64,000 nucleotides of DNA from Gottfriedia sp042886615 (lineage in GTDB: Bacteria; Bacillota; Bacilli; Bacillales; Bacillaceae_G): NCBI RefSeq assembly GCF_042886615.1, contig NZ_JBHVQN010000001.1, positions 992,001 through 1,056,000 of the forward strand. The letters run 5' to 3'. The first letter of the stretch is position 1; every line of letters begins with the position of its first letter. The notes beneath the pieces were generated by a model, which had not been told where the DNA came from, did no database searches, and worked only from the letters and a program-made list of their open reading frames with translations. Position numbers and translations under genes: made by a program. Of the stretch, positions 7,944-16,700 are shown piece after piece.

Positions 7944-8340
7944 AAAATAGCTCCTTTGAAAATTTTTATTTAATTTTAATATTTCTATTTAAATAGTAAT
8001 TAGTCCTTTTTGAATTTAGTATCTTAATAAGAAGAGGAGGGACTTGTCACATATCAATAGTCAAAATTTTCATCTCTTCGTTATAAGTAAAACAATATCT
8101 AAAAATTGATAAAAACTGCTTATTTCTTTTCGTATGTAAAGTTTTGTGACGATTTAATAAGACGAGAAGTTTATAGTTAGTTTATCAACTGAACTTAAAA
8201 AAATTATCATGTAGTGAAAAAAGCAAACTATGCAGCTTGTATAAAAAAATTAATTCAAATAGTTAAAAATCACTAATCAAAAACAAAACTTCCTAAGTAT
8301 AATAGAGTATATCGATTAATATCCATTTTTTTATAAAATG
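7944..8340. other. Intergenic stretch of about 400 bp without a recognisable gene
   Basis: AT-rich, with stops in all frames. A good Shine-Dalgarno-like GAGGAGGG at 8035-8042 is followed by a TTG only two bases on, opening 20 codons; this spacing makes translation unlikely. No hairpin terminator, repeat or RNA structure stands out. It must hold the promoter of the RDD gene, probably near the TATAAT at 8298-8303. Confidence 0.5.
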
Positions 8341-8356
8341 TGGAATGAGGTTCTAG

Positions 8357-8818
8357 ATGGATTTCGAACAGGCAAGTCGCTTTAGAAGATTGTTTGCAGC
8401 TTGGATCGATGGCTCATTAAATCTTTTATTTTCTAAACTGGGGTTACTAATACTTGGGTTAGAAAGTAAAGATATTTTAGATTTATTTATGTTTAGTAGT
8501 AAGCAACTGTTTCTATATTCAATTTGGTCGCTATTATTTATTTTCCTATTTTATGTAATAGTACCGACTTATTTTTGGAACGGACAAACAATAGGAAAAA
8601 GATTATTAAGTATTATGGTTGTGAAGGATACAGAAGACTTAGTTGATTTCAAAACAATGACATTACGCTCGATATTTGCTTTTGGTTGTCAGCTAAATTT
8701 GCCAATATTTATAATAGTAATTGGAATTTTGTATCTTGTTGATCTATTTTTTATCTTCCGAGAAGATCGGAAAACATTGCATGATTTAATCGCTAAAACG
8801 AAAGTTGTTTATTATTAA
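8357..8818 (+). CDS. RDD-family membrane protein
   Basis: 153 residues. The family signature is present: an Arg and Asp in the first helix (RRLFAAWIDGSLNLL), the loop NGQTIGKRLLSIMVV between helices 2 and 3, and the C-terminal RKTLHDLIAKTKVV. Three to four transmembrane segments are predicted. RDD proteins have been linked to ion (sodium/proton) transport in some bacteria, but most remain uncharacterised. GAGGT precedes the ATG. Monocistronic, with a terminator shared with the convergent AHSA1 gene. Confidence 0.8.
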   Translation: MDFEQASRFRRLFAAWIDGSLNLLFSKLGLLILGLESKDILDLFMFSSKQLFLYSIWSLLFIFLFYVIVPTYFWNGQTIGKRLLSIMVVKDTEDLVDFKTMTLRSIFAFGCQLNLPIFIIVIGILYLVDLFFIFREDRKTLHDLIAKTKVVYY

Positions 8819-8830
8819 AAAGCACTTGAA

Positions 8831-8871
8831 AAATACCCTTTAAAGCTATTTACAAGCTTTAAAGGGTATTT
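8831..8871. terminator. Bidirectional terminator between RDD and AHSA1 genes
   Basis: AAATACCCTTTAAAGC pairs perfectly (16 bp) with GCTTTAAAGGGTATTT around a 9-base loop. The minus-strand exit ends in TTTTT, so it suits the AHSA1 transcript best. Confidence 0.85.
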
Positions 8872-8882
8872 ATGCATTTATC

Positions 8883-9401
8883 TTATAATGAAGTTTTAGC
8901 TAAATATTCATCTAGTTGGTCAAAAGTACCAGTAAAGCCTTGTTGCATAGAATCTTTATTTGCAATAAATGCTGCAACTTCTTCATCAGTAGCATTTATT
9001 GGAAAACCTTTTAATGTAATAGTTGTTTTACCATCATTTTCTTCTAAAGTTAAAGTATTTTGAATTTCCAATGGCCAAACTTCAAAGAATGGAGCGCGGA
9101 CCATATTACCTTCTTGATCAGAGAATGAATTAACAAATACAATTTTCTCAGGTTTAATAATTTCACCAAAAACAAATAATCCCCACATTACGAATCCTTC
9201 TGGTGATTCCATTTTATAGTGGAATTTACCTCCTGGTCTAAATTCTAACGTAGCTACATCCATTGCAAAGCCTGTTGGACCCCACCAGTTTTTAAGATGT
9301 TCTGCTTCTGACCAAACCTTGAATACTAATTCACGAGGTGCATCAACAACCCTTGTTAAAACTAATCCTTGTTCATCTACATTAAACGTATTTTTACTCA
9401 T
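8883..9401 (-). CDS. SRPBCC/AHSA1-family protein (activator of Hsp90 ATPase homologue 1-like)
   Basis: 172 residues with the usual AHSA1-like landmarks: TRVVDAPRELVFKVWSEAEH, the WWGP motif (KNWWGPTGF), EFRPGGKFHYKM, and a C-terminal helix MQQGFTGTFDQLDEYLA. Such proteins form a hydrophobic helix-grip cavity; the ligand is unknown. The ATG at 9401 is chosen because GGAGGA lies eight bases upstream; an in-frame ATG at 9416 sits on that site itself. A 24-codon open frame overlaps the start by eight bases. It follows an ArsR-type regulator on the same strand, a very common pairing in bacilli. Confidence 0.85.
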   Translation of the reverse strand: MSKNTFNVDEQGLVLTRVVDAPRELVFKVWSEAEHLKNWWGPTGFAMDVATLEFRPGGKFHYKMESPEGFVMWGLFVFGEIIKPEKIVFVNSFSDQEGNMVRAPFFEVWPLEIQNTLTLEENDGKTTITLKGFPINATDEEVAAFIANKDSMQQGFTGTFDQLDEYLAKTSL

Positions 9402-9468
9402 TATTAATTCCTCCATTTACAATTTTTCGGTCATCAAGATGTAACTCTATATTTACTAAATTAGACAT
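9394..9468 (-). CDS. Putative 24-residue leader ORF overlapping the AHSA1 start
   Basis: ATG at 9468 (minus strand) is preceded by GAGGA with five bases of spacing. The frame runs 24 codons (MSNLVNIELHLDDRKIVNGG and four more) and stops inside the AHSA1 start region, giving an 8-base overlap. That layout suggests translational coupling with the downstream gene, or a remnant of an older reading frame. No homologue is known to me. Confidence 0.4.
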   Translation of the reverse strand: MSNLVNIELHLDDRKIVNGGINNE

Positions 9469-9554
9469 TGTTTCCTCTTCAAAAAAGAACTAGATACTTC
9501 TCCTTTCAAAAATAGTTAATACTAATCAAATTGTGTGCATTGAATAAGCTAAAA

Positions 9555-9866
9555 TTATTTGCCTTGTAATTTTTTTAAATAATCGTCCAATTGATCGAAT
9601 CTCTGTTCCCAGACGTGTCGGAATGACTTAATCCACGAATCCATTTCTTTTAGCGGCTGGGGTCTTAGTTTATAAATTCTTTTATTGGCGATTGGTTGAA
9701 CTTCGACAAGCCCAGCTTCGCTTAGAACGCGAAGGTGCTTTGAAACCTGTGGTTGTTTAAGTCCTAAGCTTTCAGCAATTTCACCGACTGATAAAGGACC
9801 GTCACGTAAGAGTTCGACAATCTGTAACCGGTTCGGCTCTGCAAGAGCAATTAAAGTCGAATTCAT
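9555..9866 (-). CDS. ArsR-family winged-helix transcriptional regulator
   Basis: 103 residues. The winged helix is clear: LAEPNRLQIVELLRDGPLSV, then the recognition helix region LGLKQPQVSKHLRVLSEAGLV, then the wing VQPIANKRIYKL. There are no ArsR/SmtB metal cysteines (no CxC near the recognition helix), so it is not an obvious metal sensor. The ATG at 9866 is chosen because a consensus promoter ends seven bases upstream; longer starts at 9920 or 9884 would run through the promoter. It likely autoregulates and controls the downstream AHSA1 gene, as is common for this pair. Confidence 0.82.
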   Translation of the reverse strand: MNSTLIALAEPNRLQIVELLRDGPLSVGEIAESLGLKQPQVSKHLRVLSEAGLVEVQPIANKRIYKLRPQPLKEMDSWIKSFRHVWEQRFDQLDDYLKKLQGK

Positions 9867-9872
9867 AAATTG

Positions 9873-9902
9873 AATATACCTCATAAGGAATATTCCTGTC
9901 AA
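9873..9902 (-). promoter_or_regulatory. Consensus promoter of the ArsR gene, placed for a leaderless transcript
   Basis: On the minus strand: TTGACA (9902-9897), an 18-base spacer, TATATT (9878-9873). The predicted start falls on the A of the ATG at 9866, so no ribosome-binding site would be transcribed, and none is visible. Confidence 0.65.
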
Positions 9903-9912
9903 GGAATATTCG
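9887..9912 (-). promoter_or_regulatory. Twin palindromic operator candidates for the ArsR-type regulator
   Basis: GGAATATTCC (9887-9896) and its near copy at 9903-9912 (core GAATATTC in both) lie 16 bp apart and bracket the -35 box. Two palindromes on one promoter suggest binding of two dimers and autorepression. Confidence 0.55.
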
Positions 9913-10099
9913 GAATGCAAATTTGGGTTGAACTAAAAAAAGATTCAAAGACTTGAGTAGTATGTACGAAGTGATTTGATAATATCCGTTTTGTCGAGAA
10001 ATATTATTCAAAAAGTGAGATAATTCTTCTTAATCCGTATATTTTTTATGTTACTATTTAGCTGACTCAAAAATTTGATATTAAAAGGTGGGTGTTTTG

Positions 10100-11629
10100 A
10101 TGAGCTTAAAAGATTATGAGGCTTCGTTTTTAGAGTATGTAAGAAAAATGTTAAACATTGAAGAAGCAATTGGTGTTTTGTATTGGGATCTTCGAACAGG
10201 TGCACCTAAAAATGCTGTTAGTCAGCGTTCAAATGTAATTAGTCAATTATCAGCCGATGTTTTTAAAATGAGTACTTCCAAAGATATGGCTCACTATTTA
10301 ATTACAATGGAAGAAGCCATTAGTGCAGGTAAATGTTCGTTAGAAGTTGAAAAAACTGTAAAATACTTAAGAAAGCAATACGATCAAAATACGAAAATAC
10401 CAGTTGATGAGTTTGAAGCCTTTGTTAAATGCCAAGCAATTTCTGAGAGTGTTTGGGCAGAAGCGAAGGAAGAAAATAATTTTGCTAAATTTGAACCCTA
10501 TTTAACTGAAATAATTGGGTATAAACGTAAATTCGTTGAATATTTAGGATATAAGGACTGTAAATATGATACATATTTAGATCAATATGAACCTGGAATG
10601 ACTGTAAATAAACTGGACGAAGTATTTTCAGAAGTAAGAAATAAATTAGTACCGATTGTTAAAGCTGTATCGACTAGTGGGAAAAACTTTGAAAAAGAAG
10701 AGATGAAAGCATTCGTTTCGACGCAAAAACAAAAAGAAATATGTGAACAACTATTAGCTTCTCTTGGTTATAATTTTGATGCCGGAAGATTAGACCCTAC
10801 TCCACATCCTTTTGCTACTTCTCTTAATTTAGGTGATGTTCGAGTAACAACGAAATATCATGAAAATAATTTTGAAAAAGCCATTTTTAGCACAATTCAT
10901 GAATGTGGTCATGCACTATATGAGCAAAACATATCCAAAGATTTGGAAGATTTACCGATCGCCCATGGAGCGTCTTTAGGTATTCATGAATCTCAGTCCC
11001 TTTTATATGAAAAGATTATTGGACAAAGTTATGAATTCTGGAAATCAAATTATCCAAAGTTAAAAGAGCAACTTAATGGAGTGTTAGATCATGTTACTTT
11101 AGATGAATTTTATAAAGTAATAAATAATAGTAAGCCTTCATTTATTCGTATTGAAGCTGATGAATTAACTTATCCTTTACACGTAATGATTCGTTATGAA
11201 ATTGAAAAGGATTTATTAGATGGGAAAATTCAAGTTTCTGATCTTCCTTCAATTTGGAATCAAAAAATGGAGGAGTATCTAGGAATAATTCCTGAAACTG
11301 ATCGAGAAGGTGTTTTACAGGACGTACATTGGTCAATGGGGCATTTTGGATACTTTCCAACGTATGCTTTAGGGGCAATGTATGCTGCTCAAATTAAATC
11401 AACAATGGAAAAAGATTTACCAAATTTTAATGAATTAGTTGAAACGAATGATTTTCAAACAATTCTTGATTGGTTAAAAGTAAATATTCATCAATATGGT
11501 GCAATGAAGGAACCGCAACAAATTTTGAAGGATGTTACTGGTGAAGAATTGAATGTTAAATATTTTGTAGATTATTTAGAATCAAAGTACACAAAATTGT
11601 ATGAGTTGGAAGAAGTAAATAAATCATAA
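10100..11629 (+). CDS. M32-family metallocarboxypeptidase, copy 2
   Basis: 509 residues and plainly paralogous to the gene at 5337-6851 along its whole length: shared blocks include YWDLRTGAPKN, SNVISQLSA, YGAMKEP/YGKLKEP and GEELNVKYF. The zinc motif HECGH falls at the same residue numbers, 267-271. The ATG at 10100 is preceded by AAGGTGG; an upstream alternative at 10088 only adds four residues. It has its own promoter region, divergent from ArsR, so the two copies are not one operon. Divergence is well spread, indicating an old duplication, with possible differences in substrate preference or expression. Confidence 0.9.
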   Translation: MSLKDYEASFLEYVRKMLNIEEAIGVLYWDLRTGAPKNAVSQRSNVISQLSADVFKMSTSKDMAHYLITMEEAISAGKCSLEVEKTVKYLRKQYDQNTKIPVDEFEAFVKCQAISESVWAEAKEENNFAKFEPYLTEIIGYKRKFVEYLGYKDCKYDTYLDQYEPGMTVNKLDEVFSEVRNKLVPIVKAVSTSGKNFEKEEMKAFVSTQKQKEICEQLLASLGYNFDAGRLDPTPHPFATSLNLGDVRVTTKYHENNFEKAIFSTIHECGHALYEQNISKDLEDLPIAHGASLGIHESQSLLYEKIIGQSYEFWKSNYPKLKEQLNGVLDHVTLDEFYKVINNSKPSFIRIEADELTYPLHVMIRYEIEKDLLDGKIQVSDLPSIWNQKMEEYLGIIPETDREGVLQDVHWSMGHFGYFPTYALGAMYAAQIKSTMEKDLPNFNELVETNDFQTILDWLKVNIHQYGAMKEPQQILKDVTGEELNVKYFVDYLESKYTKLYELEEVNKS

Positions 11630-11757
11630 TAGTGACTTAGAAGCGTTGTGGGGTTATTTCAGAATTGTTTTAATGGAAATAATTGCGAATGTAGATTTGA
11701 GTCAAATGAGATATACTAAAATTGCACAACAGAAAGAAAACTCCTTTGAAACGCTTA

Positions 11758-11815
11758 GGCAATTCTTATTATTTGTTCATGGTCCATGAATGAATAGTGA
11801 ATTGTCTTTTTTTTT
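11758..11815 (+). terminator. Terminator between carboxypeptidase copy 2 and bcsA
   Basis: GGCAATTC pairs with GAATTGTC and encloses a second palindrome (TTCATGG, T, CCATGAA), followed by nine T residues. It lies 128 bases after the carboxypeptidase stop. Confidence 0.8.
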
Positions 11816-11880
11816 GTATTTATAAAAGAATAATTTTCCAGTTATATACAAAAGGTAATGACTACAAGGAGTGGAAAATT

Positions 11881-12972
11881 ATGCCTTTAATTTTATCTGT
11901 TGGAAAAGCTGTACCTAAATATAAAATCGATCAGGAAAATGTAGTACCTTTTATACGAGAGCTTTTTTTGAAAAGATACCCTTCAATCGATCGCTTATTA
12001 TCTGTATTTCAAAATGGTGAGATTCAAAGTCGATATATTTCTAAGGAGCTTTCTTGGTATAGCGAAGAGCATAGCTTTGAGCAAAAAAATCAAGCTTACA
12101 CTGAAATCTCGATTGAATTATCAATAGAAGCGATTAAAAATTGTGTGACAAGTAATGAATTTTTATCTTCAGAAGTTCAATATGAAGAAATTGATGGAAT
12201 TATTTTTGTTTCTTCAACTGGTATTTCTACACCCACAATTGATGCTCATATCGCAAATATCCTGCCATTTAATTCTTCAATTAAAAGAATACCAATATGG
12301 GGGCTAGGGTGTGCAGGTGGTGCTAGTGGTATTTCCAGAGCATTTGATTATTGTAAAGCCCATCCAAAGTCAAATATTTTACTAGTTGCAGTTGAATTAT
12401 GTAGTTTAACATTTCAAAAAGAAGATCTGTCCAAGAGTAATATAATAGGAACTTCATTATTTGCTGATGGAGCAGCAGCGGTTCTTGTTATTGGCGATGA
12501 AAGTGATTTGAAAAATCGAACGATACATAATTCTTTACCGTCAATTGAACAAACTAATTCAACTCTAATGCCAAATTCATTAGACGTAATGGGATGGGAT
12601 GTTCGGAATGATGGTCTATTTGTCATTTTTTCTAGGGATATTCCATCGATCGTTAAAAATTGGTTACAACCAGTTGTGACAACTTTTTTAACGGAAAATG
12701 AACTAACAATAAGAGATATAACTCACTTCATTGCTCATCCTGGTGGAAAAAAAGTATTGGATGCCTATATCGAATCTTTAGATCTTTCCGAAGCGAATCT
12801 CGAAATTTCCTTAAATATTTTAAAAGCATATGGTAATATGTCATCTTGTACTGTTTTATTTGTGTTAAGTGAGTTTATGAAGTTAGGAAAAACGAATGAG
12901 TACGGTCTTCTTTGTGCTTTAGGACCAGGATTTAGTTCAGAGTTATCTTTGTTAAAGTGGGTAGAATGCTGA
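11881..12972 (+). CDS. bcsA: Type III polyketide synthase (chalcone/stilbene synthase family)
   Basis: 363 residues. The thiolase-fold catalytic triad can be placed: Cys144 in WGLGCAGGASG, His286 in HFIAHPGGKKV and Asn319 in YGNMSSC. The enzyme condenses a fatty acyl-CoA with malonyl-CoA units; in B. subtilis the homologue (BcsA/BpsA) makes alkylpyrones and alkylresorcinols. The ATG at 11881 has AAGGAG upstream. Extending upstream would run into the terminator at 11758-11815. It overlaps the next gene (ypbQ-like), and the pair makes and methylates the same products in B. subtilis. Confidence 0.9.
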   Translation: MPLILSVGKAVPKYKIDQENVVPFIRELFLKRYPSIDRLLSVFQNGEIQSRYISKELSWYSEEHSFEQKNQAYTEISIELSIEAIKNCVTSNEFLSSEVQYEEIDGIIFVSSTGISTPTIDAHIANILPFNSSIKRIPIWGLGCAGGASGISRAFDYCKAHPKSNILLVAVELCSLTFQKEDLSKSNIIGTSLFADGAAAVLVIGDESDLKNRTIHNSLPSIEQTNSTLMPNSLDVMGWDVRNDGLFVIFSRDIPSIVKNWLQPVVTTFLTENELTIRDITHFIAHPGGKKVLDAYIESLDLSEANLEISLNILKAYGNMSSCTVLFVLSEFMKLGKTNEYGLLCALGPGFSSELSLLKWVEC

Positions 12973-13475
12973 TGTTAAAGATTATTTTTTTATTCATCAT
13001 CATACAAAGAGTGATTGAGTTAGGTATAGCAAAGAATAATGAAAAAAAATTAAAAATGCGGGGTGCAACTGAATTTGGCCAAGAGCATTATATATTTTTT
13101 ATCATCTTACATAGCATGTTTTTTATATCAATTCTAATTGAGAATTATTTCATTCAATATATAGAAATTGGATTTTTTACATTTCTCCTAATCGTATTTA
13201 TCATTTTACAATTAGCAAGGGTATGGGTTATTTCAACGTTAGGGGAAAGATGGAATACAAAAATCATTATTTTACCTAATGAAAAATTAGTAAAACGTGG
13301 GCTTTATAAATATATTAAGCATCCAAATTACATAATCGTTACAATTGAATTATTAGTAATACCAATTATGTTTCATGCGTATATTACAACTGTAATCTTT
13401 TCTGTTTGTAATTTAATTTTATTAAAAGTAAGAATCCGAGAAGAAAATAAAGCGCTTTTACAATCAATCGAATAG
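12972..13475 (+). CDS. ypbQ: Isoprenylcysteine carboxyl methyltransferase-family membrane protein (YpbQ-like)
   Basis: 167 residues with about four to five membrane helices. The ICMT-like C-terminal signature is visible: LGERWNTKIIILPNEKLVKRGLY followed by KHPNY, then a short EENKALL tail. In B. subtilis the homologue O-methylates alkylpyrones made by the adjacent type III PKS. The ATG at 12972 overlaps the bcsA stop (TGATG), a classical translational-coupling layout; an ATG at 12966 is an alternative. The N-terminus IQRVIELGIAKNNEKKL matches what I recall of YpbQ. Confidence 0.85.
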   Translation: MLKIIFLFIIIQRVIELGIAKNNEKKLKMRGATEFGQEHYIFFIILHSMFFISILIENYFIQYIEIGFFTFLLIVFIILQLARVWVISTLGERWNTKIIILPNEKLVKRGLYKYIKHPNYIIVTIELLVIPIMFHAYITTVIFSVCNLILLKVRIREENKALLQSIE

Positions 13476-13478
13476 TTA

Positions 13479-13507
13479 TTGACAAAAGGAAAATAACTGA
13501 TTATGAT
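13479..13507 (+). promoter_or_regulatory. Consensus promoter of the 26-codon gene
   Basis: TTGACA (13479-13484), a 17-base spacer and TATGAT (13502-13507): almost full sigma-A consensus, so expression should be strong when not repressed. Confidence 0.8.
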
Positions 13508-13517
13508 TAATGTAGAA

Positions 13518-13532
13518 TGAAAATCATTATCA
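13518..13532 (+). promoter_or_regulatory. Fur-box-like site at the start of the 26-codon transcript
   Basis: TGAAAATCATTATCA matches 14 of 15 positions of the 7-1-7 Fur core TGATAATNATTATCA. It lies about +5 to +19 from the predicted transcription start, where bound Fur would block transcription. Confidence 0.65.
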
Positions 13533-13554
13533 ACTTCGAAAGGTTGTGCGTCAA

Positions 13555-13635
13555 ATGGTTCTTGGATTTGTGTCAGCTACAATTCTTTTATACTTTTTAT
13601 TAACTAAATATGTACTTAAACAAGTTCAAAACTAG
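13555..13635 (+). CDS. 26-residue single-span membrane peptide, probably iron-regulated
   Basis: ATG at 13555, stop TAG at 13633-13635. The product is MVLGFVSATILLYFLLTKYV followed by LKQVQN: one hydrophobic helix with a basic C-terminus. GAAAGG precedes the ATG by about ten bases. The gene is a complete unit with a near-consensus promoter, a Fur-like box and its own terminator. Small Fur-regulated proteins (FbpA, FbpB, FbpC) act in the B. subtilis iron-sparing response; FbpC is of similar size, but I cannot show that this is its homologue. The transcript might also act as an sRNA. Confidence 0.6.
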   Translation: MVLGFVSATILLYFLLTKYVLKQVQN

Positions 13636-13660
13636 GTGATGTAACCTAGTTTTTTTTATT
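13629..13660 (+). terminator. Terminator of the 26-codon gene
   Basis: AACTAGG, loop TGATGTAA, CCTAGTT then seven more T residues. The stem includes the stop codon of the small gene. Confidence 0.85.
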
Positions 13661-13717
13661 TTATATGCATATACCTATACATTCTTCTTCCAAATTAATA
13701 TATATGGGGATAAAATA

Positions 13718-13777
13718 ATGCTAGGGAAATTATTTGAGTATGAAATGAAATGGGGAAATCACGTTGCAAAACACTAA
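13718..13777 (+). CDS. Putative 19-residue upstream ORF overlapping the dynA start
   Basis: ATG at 13718 with GGGG eight bases upstream opens the frame MLGKLFEYEMKWGNHVAKH and stops at 13775-13777, 14 bases past the dynA TTG at 13764. The dynA ribosome-binding site (GGGGA) lies inside it. It may couple or limit dynA translation. Not recognised from other organisms. Confidence 0.4.
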   Translation: MLGKLFEYEMKWGNHVAKH

Positions 13778-16700
13778 GATTAACAGAGGGGAATTACTGA
13801 ATAAGGTTTCTTCAGGTATCAATTTACTTTCTGAACAAGGAAATTCGAAGGAATTATTTCAATTAAAAAAATTAGCATACAAAATACAAAATAAGGAAAG
13901 TTATTACGTATTTTGTGGGCATTTTTCTGCTGGTAAGTCATCTTTACTAAACGATCTTTTACAAGTAGAAAAACTACCTACAAGCCCAATTCCTACTAGT
14001 GCAAACGTTGTAAAATTAAAAAATGGCGAAAGTAAAATGTTAATTACTCTTAAAGATGGTGAAATGTATCAGATTCAAGAGGATATTCAAGTAGACGAAC
14101 TAAAAAAGTTAGCTTCTGATAGTGGTTCAATTATTGAGCTCGAGTGGGCACAAGAACTATTTAAAATTCCAACTGGATCTGTTTTAATTGATACCCCAGG
14201 AATTGATTCAACAGATATGGATCATTTAGAGGCAACAAATTCAGTCATTCATCTAGCGGATAGTATTTTTTATTTAATGGATTATCAACATGTTCATTCG
14301 AAAACAAATATCGATTTTATTCATAATTTAGTTGAAAAAAATAATAAAGTTTGTTTAGTCATTACATGTATTGATAAACACGATGAAACAGAATTGACGT
14401 TCGAACAGTTTCAACATGGTGTAATTGGAAACTTGAAAAAACAAGGATTAGGCAACTTACAAGTTTTTTATATTTCTACAAGAGATAAAACTGTAAATAA
14501 TAATGAATATAACCAGTTTATAAATTATTTAAATGATTTATACAGTCATCAAGATGTCGTTCAAATTGAAAATGACTATGCAAGCTTTTTAACAATTATG
14601 AACGAACAAATACAACAACTTGAGAACGATTACATTGATCTCGATCAAAATGCTGATGAGATTAAATCAGTTTATAATGATTTAAATAATGAAATTGAAG
14701 TTATTGAACAATCAGTTTCTTCATTTGAGGAAAATTGTTTGCAATCTACACAACAAGTTCTTACTAATTCAAACATTACACCATTTGAGATGAGAGAATT
14801 AGCATCAAAATATTTAGAATCAGAAAAAACATTGCAAAATAAAGGATTATTTCAATCGAGAAAAAAACTTGAAAATGCTTTACATGAATCTAAAAGTCAA
14901 TTTATTCACAAAGTACAAGAATTAACTAATAAACAAATAGAGTATTTTGTAAAAGAAGCAGCAATACGAACTGTAAAACAAATTGAAAATAATAAAATTG
15001 ATAGCAGTGACTTTGATAAAATCTTAGAGCCTAATTTGAGTGAAGAGGTAATTTGTCCAAAGCCATCTCATTTGATTGATACAGGTGGAAATTATTTATT
15101 ACAGTATACGAAAGAAGTAAGTGAAGGGATTAAGGCGGTATATCGTAAAAGTATTTCCGAATTTATTTACACACTTTCAAAAGAACTTAAAGTACAAAAT
15201 GAATCAACTATTCTAAAGTTAAAAAATCAAAAGAATGAATTACAATCAAAAATAGATGGATTTGATGAATTAGAGTTTAATAATCAAAAAATTTCTCATA
15301 TGGTTTCAGAAATAACGACGATTTTAAATAATCATCAAGAATTTAATCTAGACCTGCCGGAAATTAAGCCTACTTTAATATCGGTAAGCGAATTAATTAA
15401 TCATAAAATTTTATCTGTTCAAGAGCCGGAAATAAAAGAAGAACTTATTAGTGACATCGAACAAACTAATTCAAAAAAATATTCAAACGAAGAAATACAA
15501 GCTAAATATGAAGTCGCTGATTTTATATTAGACGAATTAACTTCAAATAAATTTATCCAGAGTAAAATCGGTATTCTAAAAGAAAAAAGAGAGCAAATAA
15601 AATCAAACGAATACACAATTGCATTATTCGGAGCGTTTAGTTCTGGAAAAACATCGTATATAAATACTCTACTTGGCGATCGTGTACTACCTGTTTCTCC
15701 ACACCCAACAACAGCGGCAATTTGTAAGATTAAACGATCAACAGTTGAATCTGGTAATAAAAAAGCTGATGTGAGTTATAAATCAGAGGAATCTTTAAAA
15801 GAAGAGTTTCTTGATTTCTTCAAAAAATGGGGCGTGGAAGCAAATGAAAAAGAGTGGTTTAGTACCATTCAAAATTTAATTAAGAAACAAAAGGATAAAA
15901 TCCCTACTGATGCTTTCGTTTATGCAGAAAGCGTATGTCAAAATTATGAAGAAATGAGAAGTTTACTAGGGACAACTAAGCGATATGACTTAGGTGAGTA
16001 TGTAAGTGTAATAAGTGAAGAAAATAGAGCATGTTTTGTAAAAGAAAGTACAGTTTATTTTGATTGTGAGATCACGTTAAGTGGAATTGTATTAGTGGAT
16101 ACGCCAGGAGGTAACAGTATCCATTCAAGACATACTGAACTAGCATTCGACTATTTGAAAAAAGCTGATTTAATTTTATATGTTGCACATTATCAGCATG
16201 CTTTTACACGTCAAGATGAGTCTTTCTTAATGCAAATCGGACGTATGAGGGAAAGTTTTGATAGTGATAAAGTTTACTTTGTGTTAAATGCTTCGGATTT
16301 AGCGAAGGATCAAAACGAAATCGAAATCGTGCAAAATTTCTTTGTAAACCAATTAACGAAACTAGGAGTTCGTTTCCCATCTGTTTTTGCTATTTCAAGT
16401 ATGCTTCAGATGAAGGGATATGGTGAATCAGAGTTAAATTTAGAAATCCAGAATAATTATAAGAAATTAAATACGAAAATCCAAAATTTCTTCCAATTTG
16501 AAATTGCGAATGAAGTCTTTAAAACATTTATTAATGACCTATTAACAATTGAAAAAATCTTACACGATACGATTAATCGTTTCGAAAGAATAAAACGTGA
16601 AAAAGATCAATTCTTCAACGAACTTGAGCATATTCAGAAAAAAGTTAAAGAAGCGATTAAAAATGCAGAACCTACTAATTTACCAAGAGCATTTATGAAA

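Noticed and set aside
8030..8107. GAGGAGGG followed by a TTG frame of 20 codons
   Set aside because: Only two bases separate the box from the TTG, the product has no features, and no terminator or promoter fits.
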